A stretch of DNA of 64,000 nt from Agromyces tardus (GCF_003710805.1 NZ_RHHB01000008.1:32494-96493); one strand, 5' to 3'; shown: positions 47,463 to 57,637, numbered from the stretch's first letter. Numbers and translations are program-made. Notes: generated from the letters alone by a model not told the origin.

Positions 47463-48128
47463 ATGGACTTCCAGATCGCGGGACTTCCCGCCCACATCCT
47501 GCTCGTGCACGTCGTCGTCGTCGGCATCCCGCTGCTCGCGGTGCTGCTCGTCGTGCTCGCCGCCTGGCCTGCCGCCCGCCGTGTGCTGTGGCTGCCCACC
47601 GTCATCGGCGCGTTCGTGCTGCTCGGCCTCACCTACCTCACGATCGAGTCGGGTGAGTGGCTCGAGCATCGGGTGAACGAGACGCCGCTCATCGAGGCCC
47701 ACACCGAGCAGGGCAAGGACATCGAGCCCTGGGCGATCGGCCTCACCGTGATCGCGGTGCTCATCGCCGTGCTCGCGATCGTCGAGCGGAGACAGGTGCG
47801 ACGTGCCGCTGTCGACGCGGTTCCCGCACCGCCGACGGGCGCCACTGCGTCCGCCGCGACGACGGCTGCACGGCCGACCTCCACGGCGACGGCGGCCGGC
47901 CCGACCGGAACGGCGACGGCCACGGATGCCGCGGCTCCGCCTCGAGCGCGCACGGCGCGCACGGTCGTCTCGGTGCTCCTGACCATCGCGGCGGTCGTCG
48001 TGGGCGCTGGCGCGACCTGGACGATCATCCAGATCGGCGATGCGGGCGCCCGGGCGGTCTGGCAGGGCTCGTACAGCGACAGCCCGACGGGTGGCGGCGA
48101 GGGCAGCGACGGCGGCGGGGACGACTGA
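47463..48128 (+). CDS. DUF2231-like membrane protein
   Basis: This 221-residue protein has three membrane helices in its first 110 residues (about 8-33, 42-63 and 90-108), HILLVHVVVVGIPLLAVL giving two histidines near the start of helix 1, and LTIESGEWLEHRV with a further histidine, as in DUF2231 proteins. An alanine/threonine-rich spacer (about 120-160) and a final helix at about 163-188 follow, then a glycine/aspartate-rich tail. Histidines at the membrane surface could bind haem or metal, by inference. It is co-transcribed with the Rieske lipoprotein gene six bases upstream. Confidence 0.8.
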   Translation: MDFQIAGLPAHILLVHVVVVGIPLLAVLLVVLAAWPAARRVLWLPTVIGAFVLLGLTYLTIESGEWLEHRVNETPLIEAHTEQGKDIEPWAIGLTVIAVLIAVLAIVERRQVRRAAVDAVPAPPTGATASAATTAARPTSTATAAGPTGTATATDAAAPPRARTARTVVSVLLTIAAVVVGAGATWTIIQIGDAGARAVWQGSYSDSPTGGGEGSDGGGDD

Positions 48129-48129
48129 G

Positions 48130-48149
48130 CCGACGGCGTCCGTCGTCGG
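48130..48149. terminator. short hairpin between convergent genes
   Basis: CCGACG (48130-48135) can pair with CGTCGG (48144-48149). It is weak but well placed between the DUF2231 and thioesterase stops. Confidence 0.35.
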
Positions 48150-48629
48150 TCAGCGCCGGCGGAACTCGATCGGCTCGCCCAGGTACGGCTGCCAGGCGTC
48201 GCGCTCGGCCTCGGTCATGCGACGGGGGCGCTCGGTCGCGGCATCCACGAGCACGATCGTCGTGGACGCGCGCGTGTAGAGGGTGCGGGGTTCGGCGCCC
48301 ACCGGCGAGTAGACCTCGTAGCAGACGTCGAGGCTCGCGCCGCCCATGTGGCCGATCCAGAGTTCGATGTCGAGCGGCATGCGCTGGTACGGGATCGGCG
48401 CGAGGTACTCGACCTCCTGCCGGGCGATGAGCGTCACCGTCGTGGCGCCCGGCGACGCGTCGAGCACCGCCGTGGACGCGCCCACGGCGTGCTCGGCGGT
48501 GCCGTCGTCGTTGACCCAGAACGCCTGGATGCGGGCCTCCTCGAGGAGGCTCAGCATGCGGGCGTTGTTGACGTGACCGTACGCATCGAGGTCGCTCCAG
48601 CGGAGCGGCGTCGGCACGTGCAGGCGCAT
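48150..48629 (-). CDS. hotdog-fold acyl-CoA thioesterase (4HBT type)
   Basis: This 159-residue single hotdog domain carries the 4-hydroxybenzoyl-CoA thioesterase motif WSDLDAYGHVNNARMLSLLEEAR, where Asp of the DLDAYGHVNN box is catalytic, plus RQEVEYLAPIPYQRMPLDIELWIGHMGGAS. It probably hydrolyses acyl-CoA or acyl-carrier-protein thioesters. Its ATG at 48629 lies two bases after the ettA stop, so it is co-transcribed with ettA. This pairing of a thioesterase with EttA is seen in related genomes, but its meaning is unclear. It is convergent with the DUF2231 gene. Confidence 0.9.
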   Translation of the reverse strand: MRLHVPTPLRWSDLDAYGHVNNARMLSLLEEARIQAFWVNDDGTAEHAVGASTAVLDASPGATTVTLIARQEVEYLAPIPYQRMPLDIELWIGHMGGASLDVCYEVYSPVGAEPRTLYTRASTTIVLVDAATERPRRMTEAERDAWQPYLGEPIEFRRR

Positions 48630-48631
48630 GG

Positions 48632-50314
<1,683 letters not shown>

Positions 50315-50384
50315 AAAAATCCCTACGTCTGCTGGCACACACCGTTCGGCAACCCGGGTGACCGGAGGTGGTCCGCCATGTCGC

Positions 50385-50888
50385 CTACCAGTCTATGGGT
50401 CGGGTCTCGCCGACGAGACAGCCACCGGTGCCGAGCGCGGGGCGAACCGCGCCGTGGTAGCCGTCGGACTTCGGACCGTACTGCCCGACGAGGCATGCGT
50501 CCTGGAAGCGAACTGCGAACTGGATCGAATCGGCCGGGTCGCCCAGGGTCGTGGTGTCGGAGGTGACCTCCATCGCGGCCCGGTCGAATCCGGCCGCCGT
50601 GAGCGCGTCGATGAAGTCACGACCCCCGGCCGCGGGGTCGGCTGCGATCACCTGCCGGTTCACGAGGTCGAAGTAGGCGAGGTTCTCGGATGCCGCGAGC
50701 TCCGGCCGCAGCGAGGGAACCGGCGCGGGCTCCGTCGTCGCCGGCGCCGAGGCCGAGGCCGACGGAGTCGCCGTCGCAGCGGCATCGGTGGACGGCGCGG
50801 GCTGCGTGCTCGGCGCGGTGCATCCGGCCATGCCGACCAGGATCGCGACCGACGCCAGGATCGTCGCCGTCGCCGTTCGCCGCGTCAT
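50385..50888 (-). CDS. lipoprotein with a DUF6993-like domain
   Basis: This 167-residue exported lipoprotein has a signal peptide MTRRTATATILASVAILVGMAGC (lipobox MAGC), an alanine/proline/threonine-rich linker, then a small globular domain (LAYFDLVNRQVIA..GGRDFIDALTAAGFDRAAMEVTSDTTTLGDPADSIQFAVRFQDACLVGQYGP) ending in GGCLVGETRPIDW. Two cysteines of the domain may form a disulfide. The family resembles DUF6993 of Microbacteriaceae (from memory); function unknown. ATG 50888 follows AAGGGGTGGG. It lies 74 bases downstream of the SSB-like gene on the same strand. Confidence 0.8.
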   Translation of the reverse strand: MTRRTATATILASVAILVGMAGCTAPSTQPAPSTDAAATATPSASASAPATTEPAPVPSLRPELAASENLAYFDLVNRQVIAADPAAGGRDFIDALTAAGFDRAAMEVTSDTTTLGDPADSIQFAVRFQDACLVGQYGPKSDGYHGAVRPALGTGGCLVGETRPIDW

Positions 50889-50962
50889 CCCACCCCTTGC
50901 CGCCGGTTCGCCCACCGGGCCGATCCTCTGCGCAACCGGCCCGGCGACGATGGTACCCGGCT

Positions 50963-51571
50963 TCACCCGGCGAGCGCGGCAGCCGGCTCGTCGGAGTCGA
51001 CGGCTTCGACCGACGCACCCGGCTCGGCGAGCCCGAACCCGTCGACCCGGTCGTGCTGCTCGGCCACCCCGTCGAGCTCGGACTCGGACGGCTCGGGCGC
51101 GTCGATCGGATCGAATCCGCCCGCCTGCGGCGCCGCCGCCGCCGTATCGTCGCCCATGGGCCAGTTGCCACCCGTCGCCGATGACGCGGGCGCGAGATCG
51201 TCGGCGGAGCGGGCGGGTCCCGCCTTCTGCCAGCTGGAGACACCCCAGCCGAGGTCGTGCCCGACGGCATCGGCCTCGATCTCGACGGCGAGGCCGGACT
51301 TGTCACCGGTGTCCCACGCGCGCAGCCTGAGGCGCCCGCGCACGACGACGCGTTCGCCCTTGCGCAGGGACCGGGCGGCGTTCACCGCGAGGTTGCGGAA
51401 CGTGGCGACGGTGAACCAGTTCGTCTCGCCGTCCTCCCAGCTGCCCTTCGCGCGATCGAAGTAGCGGCGCGTCGAGGCGAGCCGGAAGCTCGTGATGGCG
51501 AGTCCCTGGCCGGTGACGGTGTGTCGCGGGTCGCTGCCCACGACTCCGGTGACGGTGATGAGGTCGGTCAT
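50963..51571 (-). CDS. single-stranded DNA-binding protein (paralogous SSB)
   Basis: This 202-residue protein has an OB-fold at about 1-105: MTDLITVTGVVGSDPRHTVTGQGLAITSFRLASTRRYFDR, NWFTVATFRNLAVNAARSLRKGERVVVRGRLRLRAWDTGDKSGLAVEIEADAVGHDL. This is the SSB fold, followed by an acidic, proline-poor tail that lacks the canonical C-terminal DDDIPF hexapeptide (it ends EPAAALAG). Such second SSBs occur in actinobacteria alongside the replication SSB. Without the interaction tip it may act in a specialised repair or competence-like setting. ATG 51571 follows GGGAGC. Confidence 0.88.
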   Translation of the reverse strand: MTDLITVTGVVGSDPRHTVTGQGLAITSFRLASTRRYFDRAKGSWEDGETNWFTVATFRNLAVNAARSLRKGERVVVRGRLRLRAWDTGDKSGLAVEIEADAVGHDLGWGVSSWQKAGPARSADDLAPASSATGGNWPMGDDTAAAAPQAGGFDPIDAPEPSESELDGVAEQHDRVDGFGLAEPGASVEAVDSDEPAAALAG

Positions 51572-51702
51572 GCGGTTGTGCTCCCTGAGTCGGCGCCACC
51601 GCGGATCGGCGGCTCGCGGCATCCGGAGCCCTCGTGCCGGGACGACCCCGGATGCCGCGTGCCCCCAGCATCGAGGGGCGCCGCAGCACGCGGGCGCACG
51701 CG

Positions 51703-51740
51703 CAGCGCCCCGGTGCACGGATCGCGGCACCGGGGCGCTG
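51703..51740 (-). terminator. terminator of msrA
   Basis: CAGCGCCCCGGTGC (51703-51716) pairs perfectly with 51727-51740 around a ten-base loop, 32 bases after the msrA stop. Confidence 0.7.
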
Positions 51741-51771
51741 TCGAGGACCAGTCGCGGCGCGCGACGCCGAA

Positions 51772-52296
51772 TCAGGCGACGACGTAGTCGGCGTACGAAC
51801 GCCGGATCTTGTTCACCTTGGGCAGCGCGACGGCCAGGCAGTAGCCCTGGCCGGGATTCTTCGCGAAGAAGTCCTGGTGGTACTCCTCGGCCGGGTGGAA
51901 GTCGCCGAGGGGCTCGATCGCGGTCACGATCTCGCCGGGCCACCACTCGCTCGCGCGCGACCGCGCCTGCTCGAACAGCTCCCGCTGCGCCTCGTCGGCC
52001 GGGAACATCGCGGACCGGTACTGCGTCCCGACATCCGCACCCTGGCGGTTCAGCTGCGTCGGGTCGTGGAGGGTGAAGAAGACGTCGAGGATCACCTCAC
52101 GGGGGATCACGTCGGGGTCGAAGTCGACGCGCACCACCTCGGCGTGCCCGGTGGCGCCCGTGCACACCTCCTCGTAGCTCGGGTTCGGCGTGGTACCGCC
52201 GGTGTACCCCGAGACGACGTCGTGCACACCCCGGAGCGTGCGGTAGACGGCATCGAGGCACCAGAAGCAGCCTCCGGCGAGAACGTAGCTTTCCAT
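51772..52296 (-). CDS. msrA: peptide-methionine (S)-S-oxide reductase
   Basis: This 174-residue MsrA repairs methionine S-sulfoxide in proteins after oxidative damage. The catalytic Cys10 is in GGCFWC, with conserved Glu/Tyr residues in VVSGYTGG, YEEVCTGATGHAEVV and the FFTLHDPTQLNRQGADVGTQYRS core. Its ATG at 52296 has no ribosome site; TAATCT lies six bases upstream, overlapping the -10 of the divergent aldo/keto reductase gene, whose ATG is just 17 bases away. Both are therefore expected to be leaderless and mutually exclusive or co-tuned. Confidence 0.96.
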   Translation of the reverse strand: MESYVLAGGCFWCLDAVYRTLRGVHDVVSGYTGGTTPNPSYEEVCTGATGHAEVVRVDFDPDVIPREVILDVFFTLHDPTQLNRQGADVGTQYRSAMFPADEAQRELFEQARSRASEWWPGEIVTAIEPLGDFHPAEEYHQDFFAKNPGQGYCLAVALPKVNKIRRSYADYVVA

Positions 52297-52301
52297 CGCC
52301 C

Positions 52302-52308
52302 TAGATTA
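52302..52308. promoter_or_regulatory. mirrored -10 elements of msrA and the aldo/keto reductase
   Basis: TAGATT on the plus strand (52302-52307) and TAATCT on the minus strand (52308-52303) overlap by five bases. Each is exactly six bases from its own ATG (52314 and 52296). Confidence 0.6.
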
Positions 52309-52313
52309 ACCTC

Positions 52314-53321
52314 ATGACCTTCGTCGCGATTCCCGAGCGGTACGACCGCATGACCTACAACCGGATCGGTCGGAGCGGACTCAAGCTGCCCGCCCTCTCG
52401 CTGGGCCTCTGGCACAACTTCGGGCACGACCGCCCGCTCGACACGCAGCGCGCGATCGTGCGCCGCGCATTCGACCTCGGCATCACGCACTTCGACCTCG
52501 CGAACAACTACGGTCCGCCCGCCGGCAGCGCCGAGGAGAACTTCGGCCGCCTGCTCGCGACCGACCTCAAGCCGTACCGCGACGAGCTCATCGTCTCGAG
52601 CAAGGCCGGCTACCACATGTGGAACGGCCCCTACGGGGAGTGGGGCTCGCGCAAGAACCTGATCTCGTCACTCGACCAGAGCCTCGCGCGCCTCGGCCTC
52701 GACTACGTCGACGTCTTCTACTCGCACCGCCCCGACCCCGAGACGCCGATCGAGGAGACGATGGGCGCGCTCGCGACGATCGTGCGCCAGGGCAAGGCGC
52801 TCTACGCGGGCATCTCGAACTACTCGCCCGAGCAGACGCAGGCCGCCGCCGCAGCCCTCGCGGCCGAGGGCGTCCCGCTCACGATCCACCAGCCGCGGTA
52901 CTCCATGTTCGACCGTCACATCGAGGAGGGGCTCTTCCCCGTGCTCGACGAGGTCGGGGCGAGCGCCATCGTGTTCTCGCCGCTCGCGCAGGGCCTGCTC
53001 ACCGACCGCTACCTCTCGGGCGAGGTGCCCGCAGGGTCGCGCGCTGCGACGAGCCACTTCCTCTCCCCCGACCGCATCAGCGAGGAGTACCTCGATCGGG
53101 CCCGTGCCCTGAACGGGATCGCGCTCGAGCGGGGCCAGTCGCTCGCGCAGCTCGCGCTCTCGTGGGTGCTGCGGGTTCCGCAGGTCGCGAGCGCGCTCAT
53201 CGGCGCGTCGAGCGTCGCCCAGCTCGAGCAGAACGTCGCGGCCCTCGACGCCGCCCCGCTCACCGACGAGGAGATCGCGCGAATCGAGCCGTACGCGGCG
53301 CACGGCACCGCGCTCGGCTAG
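52314..53321 (+). CDS. aldo/keto reductase (YghZ/GPR-like)
   Basis: This 335-residue NADPH-dependent reductase has a TIM barrel with catalytic tetrad Asp61, Tyr66 (DLANNYG), Lys97 (SSKAGY) and His138 (YSHRPDP). The start PERYDRMTYNRIGRSGLKLPALSLGLWHNFGH matches the YghZ/L-glyceraldehyde-3-phosphate reductase group, which also detoxifies methylglyoxal and relates to potassium-channel beta subunits. The N-terminal ATG 52314 agrees with that family and with the leaderless -10. It faces msrA; sharing a promoter with a methionine sulfoxide repair enzyme suggests carbonyl/oxidative stress defence. Confidence 0.93.
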   Translation: MTFVAIPERYDRMTYNRIGRSGLKLPALSLGLWHNFGHDRPLDTQRAIVRRAFDLGITHFDLANNYGPPAGSAEENFGRLLATDLKPYRDELIVSSKAGYHMWNGPYGEWGSRKNLISSLDQSLARLGLDYVDVFYSHRPDPETPIEETMGALATIVRQGKALYAGISNYSPEQTQAAAAALAAEGVPLTIHQPRYSMFDRHIEEGLFPVLDEVGASAIVFSPLAQGLLTDRYLSGEVPAGSRAATSHFLSPDRISEEYLDRARALNGIALERGQSLAQLALSWVLRVPQVASALIGASSVAQLEQNVAALDAAPLTDEEIARIEPYAAHGTALG

Positions 53322-53420
53322 GCGGCGCGGGCTCGGCATTCCGGGCGGGCGGATGTCGGTGGCCGCCGGTACCTTCGAGGCATCTCGCAGGGCCGGCTGC
53401 ACGACGACGAAGGAGCATCC

Positions 53421-53672
53421 ATGTCCGCGCCCACGCTCGCCCCGACCCGCGAACCATTCCCGCTCGCCGTGCGCGAGCTGCGATTCGACCCCGTCGCACC
53501 CGGTCTCTGGCGCGTGAGCCGTGCCGACGGAGCGGTGCTCGGTCACGTCGAGCGGCACCGGCGATCGGGCGACGAGCGCTTCACCGCGCGGCGCATGGCG
53601 CCCGGTGCGGGCGCGCCGCGCGTGATCGGCGAGTTCTGGTCGGCGCGCGACGCCGCCGAGTGCTTCCGGTGA
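53421..53672 (+). CDS. small hypothetical protein
   Basis: This 83-residue protein reads VRELRFDPVAPGLWRVSRADGAVLGHVERHRRSGDERFTARRM...RVIGEFWSARDAAECFR: a short beta-rich domain in which a GLWRVSR..G..LGHV strand pair is followed by an F.ARR strand and a final helix. It resembles small Microbacteriaceae proteins of unknown role. AAGGAG lies seven bases before ATG 53421, which supports real translation. No membrane segment. The neighbours do not suggest a function. Confidence 0.72.
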   Translation: MSAPTLAPTREPFPLAVRELRFDPVAPGLWRVSRADGAVLGHVERHRRSGDERFTARRMAPGAGAPRVIGEFWSARDAAECFR

Positions 53673-53770
53673 CGCGCGCGCGCCACGATCCGCACGAGCG
53701 CCGCCGGACGGCGCCCCTCGTGATCCCGGCCACGCCGCGCGCGCGCCGAGGCGCCCGGCCCCAGCGCCGG

Positions 53771-53776
53771 TAGCCT
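53771..53776 (+). promoter_or_regulatory. -10 element of a leaderless gene
   Basis: TAGCCT is followed by GCGCTC and ATG 53783. Confidence 0.45.
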
Positions 53777-53782
53777 GCGCTC

Positions 53783-54490
53783 ATGCACTTGTGGAACGAC
53801 CTCATCTCCTGGCTCACGTCCGACGAAGCCCGACCGGTGCTGTTCACCGGCGTCGTGCTCTTCCTCGCCGTGCTCGCGGCAGGTCTCCTCGCCGCGTGGA
53901 TCTCCGCAATGGCCATCCGGCACGTGGTCGCCCAGCGCGATCGCGAGGCCAAGAACGCCGCCATCGCCGCCCTCGTCGACGCGGCGACGGAGGCATCCGT
54001 CTGGAACTCGCTGACCCCGCAGGAGCAGGTGCTCGCCGACCGGGCAGTCGGCCAGGCCGACATCCTCGTGCGGCTCCTGCCCATCAAGGGGTCGGATGTC
54101 GCCGCCAACTGGGCGGCGCACCAGCTCCACGAGCTCAAGCGCGCCTCGGCGACCTTCGGCTACCAGCTCGACCCGGCGGTGGTGGAGTTCCGCGACCGGC
54201 TCCTCGAGTGGCAGCGCCGCCCCGGGCGCACCCGCCGCCAGTTCCAGAACGACCTCCTGCGCTGGCGCTCGCAGCGCCAGGAACCCGAGCAGGCCGTGGT
54301 CGAGCAGCAGGACGCGTGGATCGCCGAGCAGCACCACGAGCGCTACCGCGACACCCCGGCGGCCGACACCATCGAGACCGGCGCGACCGACACCGGCTCG
54401 GCGCTCGCCGACGCGCCGACTGGGCCGACCCGCACGATCGAGGGCCCCGCCCGGCCGAGCGTCGACGCGTCCACTCCCACCCAGGGCTGA
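53783..54490 (+). CDS. membrane-anchored hypothetical protein
   Basis: This 235-residue protein has one N-terminal helix (about 17-43, LFTGVVLFLAVLAAGLLAAWISAMAI), then a cytoplasmic, helix-rich region (about 45-190) with coiled-coil character: KNAAIAALVDAATEASVWNSLTPQEQVLADRAVGQADILVRLLPIKG, AANWAAHQLHELKRASATFGYQ and RRQFQNDLLRWRSQRQEPEQ. A disordered Thr/Ala/Pro tail ends it. The pattern occurs in Microbacteriaceae, but I know no function; a scaffold near the membrane is possible. It is leaderless (TAGCCT six bases upstream) and convergent with nadE. Confidence 0.75.
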   Translation: MHLWNDLISWLTSDEARPVLFTGVVLFLAVLAAGLLAAWISAMAIRHVVAQRDREAKNAAIAALVDAATEASVWNSLTPQEQVLADRAVGQADILVRLLPIKGSDVAANWAAHQLHELKRASATFGYQLDPAVVEFRDRLLEWQRRPGRTRRQFQNDLLRWRSQRQEPEQAVVEQQDAWIAEQHHERYRDTPAADTIETGATDTGSALADAPTGPTRTIEGPARPSVDASTPTQG

Positions 54491-54506
54491 GGCCCGCCGA
54501 GACGGG

Positions 54507-55331
54507 TCAGTCGCGCCACCACTCGTCGAACATCGACACGGGCACGGCGCGCTTGTGACGGGTCTGCAGGTAGCGCCGCTCGATCTTCTCCGCGATCGCG
54601 GGATCGATGTCCTCGCCCTCGAGGAAGGCGTCGATGTCGTGGTAGAACAGGCCGAGGTTCGCCTCATCGGCCTGCCCGGGATCGTGATCGAGCAGGTCGG
54701 CGGTGGGCACCTTCTGGTGCAGCCGCTCGGGCGCGCCCAGGTGCACGAGCAGTGAGCGGCCCTGTCGCTTGGAGAGCCCCGTGAGCGGCAGCACGTCGGC
54801 GCCGCCGTCGCCGTACTTCGTGAAGAAGCCGGTGACCGCCTCCGCGGCATGGTCGGTGCCGACCACGAGCAGGTGTCCCTCGCCGGCGAGCGCATACTGC
54901 GCCACCATGCGCATGCGCGCCTTGACGTTGCCCTTGCCGAAGTCGCTGAGCGCGGCATCCGTCGCCTCGGCGTACTCTTCGGCCAGCTCGTCGACGGCGT
55001 CGCGGATGTTGAAGGTGACGATCTCCTGGGGGTCGATGAAGTCGAGCGCCAACTGGGCATCGGCTTCGTCGTGCTGCACGTGATACGGCAGTCGCACGGC
55101 CACGAACCGCGCCGTCACGCCCTCCGCAGCGAGCTCCTCGACGGCGAGTCGGCACAGCCGGCCAGCGAGGGTCGAGTCCTGGCCGCCGCTGACGCCGAGC
55201 ACGAGCCCAGCCGCGCCGGACGCACGCAGGTAGTCCTTCAGGAAGTCGATGCGGATCCGGACCTGCTCGGCAGGATCGACGGTCGGACTGACGTTGAGCT
55301 CGGCGATGATTCGCGCCTGCAGGTCTCGCAT
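54507..55331 (-). CDS. nadE: ammonia-dependent NAD(+) synthetase
   Basis: This 274-residue NadE amidates nicotinate adenine dinucleotide to NAD+ using ammonia; no glutaminase domain is present. The N-type ATP-pyrophosphatase motif is SGGQDS (48-53). [52 protein letters not shown] and the C-terminal [16 protein letters not shown] are conserved blocks. The ATG at 55331 has TATCGT exactly six bases upstream and no ribosome site, so it is leaderless. It diverges from the antiporter gene with 141 bases between starts. Confidence 0.95.
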   Translation of the reverse strand: MRDLQARIIAELNVSPTVDPAEQVRIRIDFLKDYLRASGAAGLVLGVSGGQDSTLAGRLCRLAVEELAAEGVTARFVAVRLPYHVQHDEADAQLALDFIDPQEIVTFNIRDAVDELAEEYAEATDAALSDFGKGNVKARMRMVAQYALAGEGHLLVVGTDHAAEAVTGFFTKYGDGGADVLPLTGLSKRQGRSLLVHLGAPERLHQKVPTADLLDHDPGQADEANLGLFYHDIDAFLEGEDIDPAIAEKIERRYLQTRHKRAVPVSMFDEWWRD

Positions 55332-55337
55332 TCCACG

Positions 55338-55343
55338 ACGATA
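55338..55343 (-). promoter_or_regulatory. -10 element, leaderless promoter of nadE
   Basis: On the minus strand TATCGT is followed by CGTGGA and ATG 55331. Confidence 0.45.
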
Positions 55344-55472
55344 CCTCCGACATGTTTCGACGGAGAAACACGATCGCGGCGCTCGCTGCGGCACCCGTGC
55401 GCCGCCACGACGACGCCTCCCTCCGATAACATCGCCGGAGGCGCACTCAGGGGTGCGCGGCAGGGGGCTGCG

Positions 55473-56696
55473 GTGGAGATCTCGACGAGTGCGTTGGTGC
55501 TCCTCCCCGCGATCGCGGTGACCGCGCCGTTGCTCGTGCGCGGGTTCGGGAGATGGGTCGCGATCCCGCTCGTGGTCTTCGAGATCGCGCTCGGACTCGT
55601 CCTCGGTCCCGCAGTGCTCGGCTGGCTCAAGACCGACGACTTCATCGGCCTCTTCGCCGACTTCGGCCTCGCCATGCTCTTCTTCCTCGCCGGGAACGAG
55701 ATCGACTTCCGGGCGATCCGCGGACGCCCGCTCGGCCGCGCCGCGATCGGCTGGCTCATCTCGCTCGCCGCGGGCATCGGGATCGCAGCGCTGCTCGCGC
55801 CCGATATCCCGTCGGCCGCGTTCATGGGCATCGCGCTGACGTCGACGGCCCTCGGCGCCATCCTGCCGGTGCTGAGGGACTCCGGTGATCTCGGCACCCC
55901 CTTCGGCATCGCGGTGGTGGCGCTGGGCGCGGTCGGCGAATTCGGTCCGCTGCTCGCGATCTCCCTCTTCCTGAGCGGGCGCCAGCCGTGGCAGTCCGCC
56001 CTCGTGCTCCTCGGATTCGCCGTCGTCGCCACCGTCGTGATCGTCGTCGCCGCTCGGGGCGCGGGGCGCCGCCTGCATCGGGTCATCACCGCCACGCTGC
56101 ACACGAGCGGACAGTTCGCGGTGCGCCTCGTGATGTTCGTGCTCCTCACGCTCGTGGCCCTCAGCATCGTGCTCGACCTGGACATGCTCCTCGGAGCATT
56201 CACGGCGGGCGTCATCTACCGTCTGCTGCTCACCGGGGCACCCGAGCACGAGGCGGAGGTCGTCGAATCGAAGCTCGAGGCGGTCGGGTACGGACTGCTG
56301 GTGCCCGTCTTCTTCATCAACACGGGCCTCACGTTCGACCTCGAGGCCCTCCTCTCGGACCCGGCGGACCTGGTGCTCGTGCCGATCGCGCTCGTGGCAT
56401 TCCTCATCGTGCGCGGCCTCCCCTCGGTGCTCGCCGCGCCGTCGGGCTCGGATCGACGCGATCGGTGGGCGACCGCGCTGTTCGGGGCCACCGGCCTGCC
56501 GATCATCGTCGCGGTCACGGCGATCGGCGTCGATGAGGGGGACCTCGACAGCGGCACCGCGGCGGCGCTCGTGGGCGCCGGCCTGCTGTCGGTGCTCGTC
56601 TTCCCGCTCCTCGCGCTCTCCATCCGCGGGCCCCGGTCGCAGCCCGGCGCGACGCGTGCGCCGCAGGACGATGTCGGCGTGCCCTCCGAGGGTTGA
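55473..56696 (+). CDS. CPA2-family cation:proton antiporter (Kef/NapA-like)
   Basis: This 407-residue membrane protein has about 12-13 helices. The fold signatures are [76 protein letters not shown] and [15 protein letters not shown]; the acidic residues of the core helices fit Na+/H+ or K+/H+ exchange. No C-terminal TrkA-N domain is fused. The GTG at 55473 is a best guess: GGGGG lies upstream and the first helix begins right after it. TAACAT at 55427-55432 is a possible -10. It faces nadE. Confidence 0.85.
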   Translation: MEISTSALVLLPAIAVTAPLLVRGFGRWVAIPLVVFEIALGLVLGPAVLGWLKTDDFIGLFADFGLAMLFFLAGNEIDFRAIRGRPLGRAAIGWLISLAAGIGIAALLAPDIPSAAFMGIALTSTALGAILPVLRDSGDLGTPFGIAVVALGAVGEFGPLLAISLFLSGRQPWQSALVLLGFAVVATVVIVVAARGAGRRLHRVITATLHTSGQFAVRLVMFVLLTLVALSIVLDLDMLLGAFTAGVIYRLLLTGAPEHEAEVVESKLEAVGYGLLVPVFFINTGLTFDLEALLSDPADLVLVPIALVAFLIVRGLPSVLAAPSGSDRRDRWATALFGATGLPIIVAVTAIGVDEGDLDSGTAAALVGAGLLSVLVFPLLALSIRGPRSQPGATRAPQDDVGVPSEG

Positions 56697-56748
56697 CGCC
56701 GCCCTGCTCAGGGGCGATTCGGGCGCGACCGCTATGCTGTCGACGACG

Positions 56749-56821
56749 GCCCCCGTAGCTCAGCGGATAGAGCAGCAGCCTTCTAATCTGTCGGTCGCAG
56801 GTTCGATTCCTGCCGGGGGCA
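56749..56821 (+). tRNA. tRNA-Arg (anticodon TCT)
   Basis: Acceptor GCCCCCG/CGGGGGC, D-arm GCTC/GAGC, anticodon loop CTTCTAA, and T-arm GCAGG/CCTGC with TTCGATT. The discriminator is A (56821) and CCA is not encoded. The anticodon stem (GCAGC/TCTGT) has a C-U mismatch at its inner pair and one G-U pair, slightly unusual. Confidence 0.93.
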
Positions 56822-56862
56822 CCGCGCTGCGGCTCGCATCCGGCGTTGTCGGGGCTCGCCGG

Positions 56863-56868
56863 TAGACT
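56863..56868 (+). promoter_or_regulatory. -10 element, leaderless promoter of orn
   Basis: TAGACT is followed by CTGGCC and ATG 56875. Confidence 0.55.
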
Positions 56869-56874
56869 CTGGCC

Positions 56875-57498
56875 ATGGCAACCTCGAGTGACCGACTGGT
56901 CTGGATCGACTGCGAGATGACCGGGCTCGACCTCGAGGTCGATGAGCTCGTCGAGATCGCGGTGGTCATCACCGACTACGACCTCAATCCCGTCGACCCG
57001 GGCCTCAGCATCGTGATCAAGCCCGATGCCAGCGCCCTGCAGTCCATGGGCGACTTCGTTCGTGCGATGCACACCGAGTCGGGCCTGATCGAGGAGATCC
57101 CGAACGGCGTGAGCGTCGCCGAGGCCGAGTACGAGGTGCTCGAGTACGTGCTGAAGCATGTGCCCGACGAGCAGAAGGCGCCGCTCGCCGGCAACTCGAT
57201 CGGCACCGACCGCGCGTTCCTCGCGAAGTTCATGCCCCGCCTCGACGGTCACCTGCACTACCGCAACGTCGACGTCTCGTCGATCAAGGAGCTCGCGAAG
57301 CGCTGGTTCCCGCGCGCCTACTTCAACGCGCCGGCCAAGGACGGCGGCCACCGGGCCCTCGCCGACATCCTCGAATCCATCCGCGAGCTGCAGTACTACC
57401 GTCGTGCCGTGTTCGTCGCAGATCCCGGGCCCTCCAGCCAGGATCTGCAGTCGATCGCCGCCGACGTCGTGAACGATTTCACCGCCAAGGTGGTGTAG
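56875..57498 (+). CDS. orn: oligoribonuclease
   Basis: This 207-residue DEDDh exoribonuclease degrades 2-5 nucleotide RNA remnants and pGpG, finishing mRNA turnover and cyclic-di-GMP breakdown. Asp12 and Glu14 are in VWIDCEMTGLDL; the second Asp is in GNSIGTDRAFLAKFMP; the His/Asp pair in GGHRALADILESIRELQYYR completes the metal site. The family is essential in many bacteria. It is leaderless behind a TAGACT six bases upstream, and tRNA-Arg precedes it by 53 bases. The tRNA-His gene follows 40 bases after its stop. Confidence 0.96.
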   Translation: MATSSDRLVWIDCEMTGLDLEVDELVEIAVVITDYDLNPVDPGLSIVIKPDASALQSMGDFVRAMHTESGLIEEIPNGVSVAEAEYEVLEYVLKHVPDEQKAPLAGNSIGTDRAFLAKFMPRLDGHLHYRNVDVSSIKELAKRWFPRAYFNAPAKDGGHRALADILESIRELQYYRRAVFVADPGPSSQDLQSIAADVVNDFTAKVV

Positions 57499-57538
57499 TC
57501 TCTTAGGGTTGTCTGATCGCGAAAGCGATCCGCGCATG

Positions 57539-57614
57539 GTGGGTATAGCTCAGTTGGTAGAGCGCCTGGTTGTGGTCCAGGAGGTCGCGGGTTCAAGCCC
57601 CGTTACTCACCCCA
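57539..57614 (+). tRNA. tRNA-His (anticodon GTG)
   Basis: Acceptor GTGGGTA/TACTCAC, D-arm GCTC/GAGC, anticodon stem CCTGG/CCAGG with loop TTGTGGT, T-loop TTCAAGC. The extra G at position -1 (57538), required for histidine identity, faces discriminator C (57611), and CCA is encoded at 57612-57614. Confidence 0.97.
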
Positions 57615-57637
57615 ATACCTCTCCGATCGGAGCAGTC

